The notes under the pieces: generated by a model
The model's database searches: none
The model's input: the letters and a program-made list of their open reading frames with translations, nothing else
Told to the model about the DNA's origin: nothing
Program-made: the position numbers and the translations under genes
In this document: positions 1 through 4,559 of the stretch, one piece after another
Numbering within the stretch: position 1 is the stretch's first letter
Layout of the letters: each line of letters opens with the position of its first letter
Assembly: GCA_002787075.1 (NCBI GenBank)
Contig: PCVT01000187.1
Location: 1-7,255, forward strand
DNA length: 7,255 nucleotides
Source: Parcubacteria group bacterium CG11_big_fil_rev_8_21_14_0_20_41_14
Lineage (GTDB): Bacteria > Patescibacteriota > Patescibacteriia > UBA2169
Direction: 5' to 3'

Positions 1-2
1 GG

Positions 3-536
3 CAGTTGGAAGTATTTTTGAAAAAGAAAGAACAAGAAATAAAAGAATCAGAGCGCCGGTTCCAAGAACTATTGCCGGAATTGAGGTCTTTGTATAACGC
101 TTCCGAGGATAAGCCCATAGTGCGATACCATGATGGCAAGGAAGGCCCGGAACTTATCCGCAAAGAAATGCTCACATTGAAAGATGATGATATTTATGTA
201 TTTTATAATCTGGATAAAGCAAAAACAGTATTTCCAGAACAAAATACCGAAGAATTCCGCAAAAAAAAATTACAAAGAAATCTCAACACCAAAGCAATTT
301 ACTGGACAAAAGAAAAAGACAGACTTTCTGTGAAAGGAAAAGGGTTTGAAAGATATAAAATTGATTCCAATGAAAATAAAATCAATGGCGATATTTCAAT
401 ATATGGCAATATTATCAAAATTTCAAAATTCATGGATCAAAATATTGGCGTTATAACAATAGAAGACAAAGAAATCGCTGAAACATTTAAAAGTATGTTT
501 CGGTTAGCGTGGGAAAGTGTCAAACAAAAAAAATGA
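3..536 (+). CDS. TrmB-family transcriptional regulator, C-terminal part (5' end outside window)
   Basis: The reading frame is open from the first bases of the window, so the N-terminus, including the expected winged-helix DNA-binding domain, is missing. Numbering from the TTG at 6, a charged, probably coiled-coil stretch (1-22) leads into ELLPELRSLYN (21-31) and KPIVRYHDGKEGPELIRKEM (36-55). This matches the way the TrmB effector domain begins in archaeal and CPR regulators. The end, ISIYGNIIKISKF (130-142) followed by GVITIEDKEIAETFKSMFRLAWE (148-170), is the usual end of such proteins. Known members sense sugars or other small ligands and repress or activate transport and metabolic genes; the ligand here cannot be told. 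The gene is A+T-rich compared with the genes after 1300. Its TGA stop overlaps the stem of a terminator that serves the opposite strand. The family call is fairly firm; the target is unknown. Confidence 0.78.
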   Translation, partial: QLEVFLKKKEQEIKESERRFQELLPELRSLYNASEDKPIVRYHDGKEGPELIRKEMLTLKDDDIYVFYNLDKAKTVFPEQNTEEFRKKKLQRNLNTKAIYWTKEKDRLSVKGKGFERYKIDSNENKINGDISIYGNIIKISKFMDQNIGVITIEDKEIAETFKSMFRLAWESVKQKK

Positions 537-575
537 GGTCTCCGTTGCAATCTTTATAGATTGAACGAAGACCTC
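527..575 (-). terminator. Intrinsic terminator of the minus-strand small gene
   Basis: The stem pairs GAGGTCT (535-541) with AGACCTC (569-575), CGTT (543-546) with AACG (564-567), and CAATCT (548-553) with AGATTG (558-563). The loop is TTAT, with one mismatch and one bulged base. Read on the minus strand it is followed by A and then eight U (533-526 region). The plus-strand side has no U-run, so it acts leftward. It overlaps the stop codon of the TrmB-like gene. Confidence 0.8.
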
Positions 576-651
576 TAAAAGTATGTATCCGACTTTCTTG
601 CACTATGCCGGTGAATTATCCGCCGACATGGTACTTTCTTCTATAAAACGA

Positions 652-795
652 CTAGTCTCCCATTTTGACCCTCCTCTTGTTTTTTAGAGGGTCCTTTTTT
701 GTTTGCCCGCATTTACAATTCGCTGGCAAACAATATCCATGCCCTAAAACTAGCGGCAAAGGATCTTTTTTAATAAACGGTCCATCTCGGACCAT
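652..795 (-). CDS. Small Cys-containing basic protein, 47 aa, hypothetical
   Basis: This gene is too short for usual ORF cut-offs but is well supported. On the minus strand a perfect AGGAGG (806-801) lies five bases before ATG (795-793), a near-consensus promoter lies about 90 bp upstream, and a strong terminator lies downstream. The product starts MVRDGPFIKKDPLPLVLG and has a central Cys cluster, GYCLPANCKCG (residues 20-30, Cys at 22, 27 and 29). It ends in a basic tail, KKDPLKNKRRVKMGD. The CxxxxCxC spacing could bind a metal, but three Cys do not make a recognised zinc finger. There is no signal peptide or membrane segment. I recognise no family. A second AGGAGG lies near the 3' end (678-673 region) but leads only to a three-codon frame. 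It is divergent from the 61-aa gene unit, so the two may share control. Confidence 0.62.
   Translation of the reverse strand: MVRDGPFIKKDPLPLVLGHGYCLPANCKCGQTKKDPLKNKRRVKMGD
667..700 (+). terminator. Candidate plus-strand terminator after the TrmB-like gene
   Basis: GACCCTC (667-673) pairs with GAGGGTC (687-693) around a 13-base T-rich loop, followed by C and six T (695-700). It would stop transcripts reading through from the TrmB-like gene. It lies antisense inside the minus-strand 47-codon gene, so its bases have two roles if both calls hold. Seven base pairs with a long loop is only moderately strong. Confidence 0.5.
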
Positions 796-891
796 ATGGC
801 CCTCCTGTTGTTTTTAGGCGGTTTTAGATATTTTCCACCAGTCCGCCCATACCAATGGAAAATAAAAAGAAAGAACGAATTCTGAAAAACC

Positions 892-921
892 ATTGTAGCA
901 CACATTCATATTATTTGTCAA
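892..921 (-). promoter_or_regulatory. Sigma-70-type promoter for the minus-strand small gene
   Basis: On the minus strand the -35 box is TTGACA (921-916) and the -10 box is TACAAT (897-892), with an 18-bp spacer. The start of transcription would be near 885, giving a leader of roughly 90 nt before ATG 795. It faces away from the plus-strand promoter at 1123. Confidence 0.65.
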
Positions 922-1122
922 TAGCAACTAACAAATAACCCCATTTTTAGGTATTTTTTGCCTATTTTATGCTATTTTATTACTCATAAAAAAGTTAAAA
1001 CACATAAACACTCTTTTACGATTTGTGTTTATGTTTATGGATTCTAACTAACCTATTATACCTATTTTGACCTTATTTTAGCCAAAAAATAACATATTTA
1101 TCACCTATTGTGTTTATAAGGC
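922..1122. promoter_or_regulatory. AT-rich divergent control region with repeated GTGTTTAT boxes
   Basis: This is about 200 bp between two divergent promoters, strongly A+T-rich and without a credible gene. CATAAACAC (1003-1011) and GTGTTTATG (1025-1033) form an inverted repeat with a 13-bp centre. A third, directly oriented GTGTTTATA (1110-1118) sits five bases before the plus-strand -35 box. ACCTATT-type words recur (about 1051-1072 and 1103-1109), and CTATTTTAT is repeated in tandem (962-980). Such an arrangement fits operator sites for a regulator, possibly acting on both promoters. The protein is not identifiable. Confidence 0.4.
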
Positions 1123-1150
1123 TTGACAAATTCTGTGGATGTGCTAAGAT
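1123..1150 (+). promoter_or_regulatory. Sigma-70 promoter with extended -10, upstream of the 61-aa gene
   Basis: TTGACA (1123-1128), a 16-bp spacer, then TAAGAT (1145-1150) preceded by TG in the extended -10 position. Predicted start of transcription is near 1157. The transcript would carry a 170-nt leader holding the 26-bp inverted repeat. A GTGTTTATA box adjoins the -35 element. Confidence 0.7.
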
Positions 1151-1196
1151 GGTTTTCTTGTCGTGGCAAAAACACAACCAGAACCTTCAAACATCT

Positions 1197-1295
1197 GCTT
1201 CTCTCCATGCAGTATAAAGGGGGCTCGCCCATATATTTATAATAATCGGGGCGCAAGACACCTTTATATCCCCTTTATACTGCATGGAGAGAAGC
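1197..1295 (+). repeat. Perfect 26-bp inverted repeat (long leader hairpin)
   Basis: Bases 1197-1222 are the exact reverse complement of 1270-1295 (arm begins GCTTCTCTCCATGCAG). A 47-base centre contains a further CGCCC/GGGCG stem (1226-1230 / 1249-1253). It lies wholly between the predicted transcription start and the ribosome binding site of the 61-aa gene. In RNA it would be a 26-bp uninterrupted duplex, a likely RNase III substrate or protein-binding site. No target-site duplication flanks it, so a MITE-like element is less likely but not excluded. Confidence 0.85.
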
Positions 1296-1326
1296 GCGCA
1301 TTCAACCTTAACCCAAGGAGGATACA

Positions 1327-1512
1327 ATGCGCAATTTTTCTGAGGAGCAGCTGCGGAGCATGACTCGGCGCGAGCTGATTAAGACAGCTGACCAGCTGCT
1401 GCGCGCGAGCGGTCTTGCGGACCGCGTTGAGGCATCCCAACGGCAGTTTGAGCGCGGCCTGATTTTCACCCCGCAAAACGGGGTTCGCCGGCCTGCGGTG
1501 TTCTGCCGCTAA
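1327..1512 (+). CDS. Hypothetical small basic protein, 61 aa
   Basis: The start is fixed by AAGGAGG (1315-1321) five bases before ATG. The protein begins MRNFSEEQLRSMTRRELIKT and is predicted to be mainly helical over residues 5-45. It has many Arg, no membrane segment and no signal peptide, and ends NGVRRPAVFCR. I recognise no family. It is the first gene of the promoter at 1123-1150, behind a leader with a 26-bp duplex. Immediately after its TAA stop begins a long, heavily structured RNA region. Codon third positions are G/C-rich, unlike the TrmB-like gene. Its RPAVF tail resembles PRPAVF inside the 66-aa protein at 3546, which may be chance. Confidence 0.7.
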   Translation: MRNFSEEQLRSMTRRELIKTADQLLRASGLADRVEASQRQFERGLIFTPQNGVRRPAVFCR

Positions 1513-1989
1513 TCCTCCCACCCGCGGGTATGTACCATACATACCCTTCTCCCCAAAGCATTTGAATACATCAAATCTTTTGGGGAGAAGGGCGCTGCAG
1601 GGGCAGCGCAAAGCAGGTGGGGTGACAGTTAGGCCGAAAAGCCTACTAAGTCAGCACAGCGGCGCCACGCCCGCCTACAGCTGAACTGCTAAAACCGGAA
1701 AAAGGACCTCCCTAGGTCAGCGTGGGACCGTTCCGGCGCCTGCTTGATAATTCTTGGCAGATTGGCGTTGCGGCATACCAGTATAAAACTGGCCCGCGAA
1801 TCCTTAGAATACGTTCTCATCTGTCCAAACACAGATGTTGAATGGTTCAGGAAAACTGGGCGAAATACACTATATAGCCTCCCTGTCGGGCGGGAAAGAA
1901 TACACAGGGGAATAAACGCCTTGGCCTTAATTTGGAAAGGCCTCGCCCAGAATCTGCCCCGGTTCTTATGTTCTTTAAAAATACCGGGG
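1513..1989 (+). ncRNA. Large multidomain structured RNA region, family not recognised
   Basis: No convincing gene lies here; the open frames on both strands lack ribosome binding sites and look random. The sequence instead folds by eye into successive domains. Domain I: stem 1516-1525/1613-1622 (one mismatch) encloses hairpins 1526-1546 (9 bp), 1547-1589 (11 + 6 bp) and 1592-1609 (7 bp). Domain II: hairpin 1623-1653. Domain III: stem 1681-1688/1843-1850 encloses 1695-1736, 1737-1767, 1768-1799 and 1818-1837, the first three abutting. Domain IV: stem 1856-1863/1943-1950 encloses 1881-1909 and 1923-1942. A 7-bp hairpin, 1957-1963/1983-1989, follows. It may be a 3' UTR, an independent RNA cut from the transcript, or the leader of the 117-aa gene. 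It shows no RNase P, tmRNA, SRP or group II domain V signature that I can see. I found no internal promoter. Confidence 0.6.
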
Positions 1990-2070
1990 ATCTCTTGCAA
2001 CTTTTAGAGATCTTCGCCTACTTGAACGCGCAAATTATGTTTGCACGCTGAAGCAGGAGAGATTCTTTTT
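1987..2070 (+). promoter_or_regulatory. Attenuator-like RNA element, copy A, before the 117-aa gene
   Basis: Hairpin 1 pairs 1987-1995 with 2006-2014. Hairpin 2 pairs CCTACTT (2017-2023) with AAGCAGG (2051-2057), then an inner arm 2027-2035/2039-2047, with a GAA/CTG internal loop between. It ends at TTCTTTTT (2063-2070). The 3' arm of hairpin 1 (2009-2014) can instead pair with 2059-2064, extending hairpin 2 right up to the U-tract as an intrinsic terminator. So the two forms exclude each other. A second copy lies at 4455-4536. The inducing signal is unknown. The 5' arm of hairpin 1 also overlaps the 1957-1989 hairpin, giving a further switchable state. Confidence 0.6.
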
Positions 2071-2124
2071 ACTGGCGCGGCGCTCGGCCATAGACGAGCG
2101 AGCCATCTAACCAAAGGATAATAA

Positions 2125-2478
2125 ATGGCGAAAGATATAGTGGATGATATCCAGTATCTGGAAAAACGGATTGACTGGATAGAGTCCATACCTTTTTCGG
2201 GTTCAGGGATGAGCCCGATGGAGGTCGATGGATATCGCGCCGAGCTCCCTGCTCTCAGGCAGAAATTATCACGCCTGCAAGAGCAGATGGAAGCTGAAAT
2301 CAATAAGGCCTACCCGGAAGCATACTCCGATATGGAGAAAGCTGAAGAGGATGCTGAATTTGATGCCAGCCAAGGCGAGCCGGGCGACGCATCTGTCCGA
2401 GGCGAGGCGTCCGATGGATGCTGCGCCTTCTGTGGAGAGCCGGTTGAGTCTCCGCGGTGCTGTGTTAATCCGCGCTAA
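2125..2478 (+). CDS. Hypothetical protein, 117 aa, coiled coil plus C-terminal Cys cluster
   Basis: AAAGGA (2113-2118) lies six bases before ATG. Residues 1-20 and 36-75 are acidic, amphipathic and probably helical or coiled-coil (RQKLSRLQEQMEAEINKAY). A Gly/Ser/Pro-rich break separates them (22-35). The linker 76-98 is acidic. The tail has Cys 99, 100, 103, 112 and 113 (CCAFCGEPVESPRCC). The CxxC-x8-C pattern resembles half of a zinc ribbon, so metal binding is plausible but not shown. It is soluble and without a signal peptide. It follows attenuator A and a further hairpin (2081-2100) in its leader. I do not recognise the family. An overlapping frame from 2228 is open in another phase but has no ribosome binding site. 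Confidence 0.7.
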   Translation: MAKDIVDDIQYLEKRIDWIESIPFSGSGMSPMEVDGYRAELPALRQKLSRLQEQMEAEINKAYPEAYSDMEKAEEDAEFDASQGEPGDASVRGEASDGCCAFCGEPVESPRCCVNPR

Positions 2479-3034
2479 GCGGACGAACACAGTAGCAAGG
2501 ATGTATGGCGTGAGCGGGGATCCTTGCGAAATTCCCAAAGCATGGCTATGGGATATAAGCAAGGGCGAGACCGCAAATAATAAAATAATGCGCAAGAGAC
2601 AGGCGCTGATTCAAGCGCAAGTCCAGGTCTGGCTAAGGGAGCGGCTGTGGTTGTTGAAATTCTGCTTCCGTATCTTGTGCGAAGTCGGTGACGGGATGAC
2701 AACCCGTCCCTGCCAAGGAACCAGGGATCTTCCTTGGAAGTTCTTTCCAAATACCGCCAGAGGACAACACAATTACTCTGGCGCTCTCTGCGGCTTTATT
2801 CACATGCTTGCGAAGCAATATGCCACACTGATGAGCCCAAACAAGGGCGAAAGAGAATTTAATAATACTAACTATGGTAGAAGCAATTATTGGCGCCATT
2901 GTAGCGCTGTTTACTATAAAAATTTTGGCAGGATCTTAATTCTGGATTTTGCTCTCTGTTCTGCACAGAATTGCGCAGGACAGAAGGATAAAATTCAAAT
3001 AATCCTTAAAAACACAAACCCATGGAGGCGGGCA
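2479..3034 (+). other. Hairpin-rich intercistronic region, possible structured RNA
   Basis: This is 556 bases between two genes. Perfect or near-perfect stems: 2495-2502/2520-2527 (8 bp), 2603-2607/2614-2618, 2690-2695/2703-2708, 2713-2720/2730-2737 (8 bp), 2755-2762/2776-2783 (8 bp), 2956-2964/2975-2983 (9 bp, one G-U) and 2984-2989/3002-3007. Three perfect 8-bp short-range stems in this length are more than chance would give. One frame stays open right through into the membrane protein gene, yet its translation is rich in Cys and Trp, low in protein character and has no ribosome binding site. Whether this is RNA, a decayed gene or a long N-terminal extension cannot be settled here. Confidence 0.4.
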
Positions 3035-3508
3035 ATGAACACCATATTTGGATACTTGTTTGTACCAGGGGGTATTTTTTTGATGTTATGCGCTCTTACA
3101 CAACTGCGCAAATATACCGTATTTGCGGTTATGCAGGCAGTAGGATCTTTGTGGCTTATTGGCAAAGGTCTTTCATTCCTGCATATTGGGCCCCAATTTG
3201 TGCAGTGGTATCTTGGGGATGTTGGATTTGTGCCCGGGTGCGCTATTTTTCTCATGATGCACACTATGGGGCCAATGTCCCGTATTGCGTCATGGGCGCA
3301 AACAGCCAAATTCATCGGACTTGGCTGGGGCATTGCAATAGGCATGGAAACAGTGCAATATATGCTTCTTGATATTATCCGAATGCGAGGCCTGCCGACG
3401 AACAAATACGGAATTGGCGCGGACTGGCAGGATGTGGAGATTTTTACCCTCATGGCAATAGCCATGCTCATTATTACATTCGTGATTTCACGATGGCGGC
3501 GAACATAG
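3035..3508 (+). CDS. VanZ-like integral membrane protein, 157 aa
   Basis: GGAGG (3024-3028) lies six bases before this ATG, which fixes the start although the frame is open far upstream. Four to five membrane helices are visible: about 3-22, 28-49, 62-78, 92-112 and 135-152. The segment MGPMSRIASWAQ is a loop, and the C-terminus is basic (RWRRT). Helix 4 carries GMETVQ (Glu105, Gln108), followed by basic residues at 116-118 and ADWQD (Asp130, Asp133) before the last helix. This E..Q...R...D..D order is typical of VanZ-like domains, although the usual Asn after the last Asp is absent. VanZ was first described in teicoplanin resistance, but most family members have no assigned role, so none is claimed. 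The family call is moderate; the membrane location is firm. Confidence 0.62.
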   Translation: MNTIFGYLFVPGGIFLMLCALTQLRKYTVFAVMQAVGSLWLIGKGLSFLHIGPQFVQWYLGDVGFVPGCAIFLMMHTMGPMSRIASWAQTAKFIGLGWGIAIGMETVQYMLLDIIRMRGLPTNKYGIGADWQDVEIFTLMAIAMLIITFVISRWRRT

Positions 3509-3545
3509 AGATGCAACTATGAGTCGCTTGCCGAAAGGAGAAAAA

Positions 3546-3746
3546 ATGAAAAACAAAAATCGTTCTTCTCCACACGCGCAAGCCGCGCGCAAAGCCGCAA
3601 AGGAAAGCGGCAACTTCACTGCCAGCTGGTGCCCGCGGCCCGCGGTCTTCCGCGACCGTAAGAAAGAGGCCAACAAACGCGCCTGCCGCGGCAAACTTAC
3701 GGAGGTTCAAGATACATCGCGAACCTCCATTCATTTGAGTGTATAA
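3546..3746 (+). CDS. Hypothetical small basic protein, 66 aa
   Basis: AAAGGAG (3534-3540) precedes this ATG by five bases. An in-frame ATG at 3519 lacks such a site, so the shorter start is preferred. The product is highly basic (MKNKNRSSPHAQAARKAAKE at the start; FRDRKKEANKRACRGKL in the middle), with two Cys (29 and 47) and no membrane segment. The composition would suit nucleic-acid or ribosome binding, which is only a guess. The 3' end overlaps a perfect hairpin (3701-3728), so the last third of the gene is also part of the leader structure of the next gene. It follows the membrane protein gene by 37 bp and is probably on the same transcript. The family is not recognised. Confidence 0.6.
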   Translation: MKNKNRSSPHAQAARKAAKESGNFTASWCPRPAVFRDRKKEANKRACRGKLTEVQDTSRTSIHLSV

Positions 3747-3790
3747 ATTTTGAATTTATATATTGAAATGAATAAATTCGTTCTTTTTTC
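3701..3790 (+). promoter_or_regulatory. Double hairpin and U-tract (element C) before the 200-aa gene
   Basis: Hairpin 1 pairs GGAGGTTC (3701-3708) with GAACCTCC (3721-3728). Directly abutting it, 3729-3749 pairs with 3753-3773 (21 positions, one mismatch, two G-U, three-base loop). TTCTTTTTTC follows (3781-3790). GAAC (3721-3724), in the 3' arm of hairpin 1, can instead pair with GTTC (3780-3783) just before six U, as in elements A and B. It may be a terminator after the 66-aa gene or an attenuator for the 200-aa gene. A weak promoter, TTGAAT (3750-3755) with TAAATT (3773-3778), overlaps it. Confidence 0.5.
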
Positions 3791-3813
3791 TCACTTCCCA
3801 TAGGAGGAATATC

Positions 3814-4416
3814 ATGGATATTTCCAAATTGACCACGGCGCTATTTGAGTTGCGGAACCATGTCGTGATCGGTCCGGCCCATGACATTTACCGTCCGGAT
3901 TCAGACATGCTCGTCTTCAGGCACACTCCGCAGACGCCGTTGCCTGCCGCGGCCCAGCACTTCCTTCAGCTTCTGCTGAATGAGGCCGACATGTCGGCGT
4001 GTCAGCCAGACGCAGTCTGCGCTGTTGAGGCAGGTCTGAAAAATCCAGACAGCTTCAGCTGCAGTCCGAGTTATCGGCTGTACACCTGTTTCCGCGTCGC
4101 GCTCTATGGGATTTCCGAACCCGTGGGCGAGCACGCATGGGAGTTGCAGTTCTGGACTTTCCGCCCCCTCTGCTTTGAGATTCGGGGCGCAGTCGAGTCC
4201 GATGGCCTGCTCCACTACGAGCTCTTGCTGCCGGAAGATGGCGCTGATGTCAGCGAGGAGGATTCGTGGTACGGCCAGGTGATCGGTCGGAGCAACGGAG
4301 AAGTGCCACCTCTCTATCCCGAAGTGCCGGCGCCACGCGAAAGCGCTGAGCTGGCTTGCTTGGACGAGGAGGTGATTCGTCGGGCCTATGAGAATCTATT
4401 CTGGGCAGAAGAATAG
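3814..4416 (+). CDS. Hypothetical acidic protein, 200 aa
   Basis: AGGAGG (3802-3807) lies six bases before ATG, an optimal site. The protein is soluble, acidic and mixed alpha/beta by appearance. An N-terminal helical part (MDISKLTTALFELRNHVV) comes first. Two aromatic-rich beta-like stretches follow in the middle (YRLYTCFRVALYGI, about 87-100; WELQFWTFRPLCFEIRGAV, about 109-127). The C-terminus is acidic and helical (about 182-200, EEVIRRAYENLFWAEE). Six Cys are scattered without a metal-binding pattern. There is no signal peptide or membrane helix. Third codon positions are strongly G/C-rich, the most pronounced in the window. Element C precedes it and a terminator-like hairpin overlaps its stop codon. 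I recognise no family. Confidence 0.75.
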   Translation: MDISKLTTALFELRNHVVIGPAHDIYRPDSDMLVFRHTPQTPLPAAAQHFLQLLLNEADMSACQPDAVCAVEAGLKNPDSFSCSPSYRLYTCFRVALYGISEPVGEHAWELQFWTFRPLCFEIRGAVESDGLLHYELLLPEDGADVSEEDSWYGQVIGRSNGEVPPLYPEVPAPRESAELACLDEEVIRRAYENLFWAEE

Positions 4417-4452
4417 GATCTCAACCGCTGTCCCCTATTTCCGTTCTTTTTT
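4408..4452 (+). terminator. Terminator-like hairpin after the 200-aa gene
   Basis: AATAGG (4412-4417) pairs with CCTATT (4434-4439), and the stem can be extended by GAA (4408-4410) with TTC (4444-4446) across an internal loop. Six T (4447-4452) follow. The stem includes the TAG stop codon. If it is efficient, the next gene would need its own promoter, which I could not find, so partial read-through is more likely. Confidence 0.4.
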
Positions 4453-4454
4453 CC

Positions 4455-4536
4455 AGAGGTCTCGCAAAAAAGAGACCTCTGCCTACTTGAACGCATAAAA
4501 TTATTTTGTGCGCTGAAGTAGGAGAAGTTCTTTTTC
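4455..4536 (+). promoter_or_regulatory. Attenuator-like RNA element, copy B, before the 110-aa gene
   Basis: Hairpin 1: AGAGGTCTC (4455-4463) with GAGACCTCT (4472-4480), 9 bp. Hairpin 2: CCTACTT (4482-4488) with AAGTAGG (4516-4522), then an inner 9-bp arm 4492-4500/4504-4512 with a three-base loop and the same GAA/CTG internal loop as copy A. CTTTTT ends the element (4530-4535). Bases 4474-4480 can pair alternatively with 4523-4529 (one mismatch), extending hairpin 2 to the U-tract and breaking hairpin 1. Compared with A, both inner arms are 21 nt and paired positions change together. Confidence 0.6.
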
Positions 4537-4559
4537 AAAAACCAAAAAAGGAGAAGACA

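Noticed and set aside
603..629. Eight-residue minus-strand frame after the 47-codon gene
   Set aside because: Too short to judge, with only a weak purine stretch before its ATG.
1131..1142. DnaA box or replication origin
   Set aside because: Only one partial match (TGTGGATGT) occurs, inside a promoter spacer, with no dnaA or cluster of boxes.
1163..1363. 66-codon plus-strand frame starting with GTG
   Set aside because: It would start about six bases after the predicted transcription start, has no ribosome binding site, and runs through both arms of the 26-bp inverted repeat into the 61-aa gene.
1689..2007. Overlapping 103- and 87-codon frames on both strands
   Set aside because: Neither has a ribosome binding site, and both translations look random. 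The stretch is better explained by RNA structure.
1513..2110. Group I or group II intron, RNase P RNA, tmRNA or SRP RNA
   Set aside because: I could not find the conserved core motifs of any of these, nor an intron-encoded protein or split host gene.
2647..2691. 14-residue hydrophobic frame (GTG start) behind AAGGGAG
   Set aside because: The ribosome binding site and spacing are good, but the frame is too short to separate from chance without homologues.
2874..2939. 21-residue hydrophobic frame starting MVEAIIGAIVAL
   Set aside because: It looks like a tiny membrane peptide but has no ribosome binding site at the right distance.
2228..3034. 426-codon frame as one long protein ending in the membrane protein
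   Set aside because: The 5' part overlaps the 117-aa gene out of phase, has no ribosome binding site and reads as low-quality protein. A good GGAGG and ATG at 3035 start the real membrane protein. The openness is noted as a finding.
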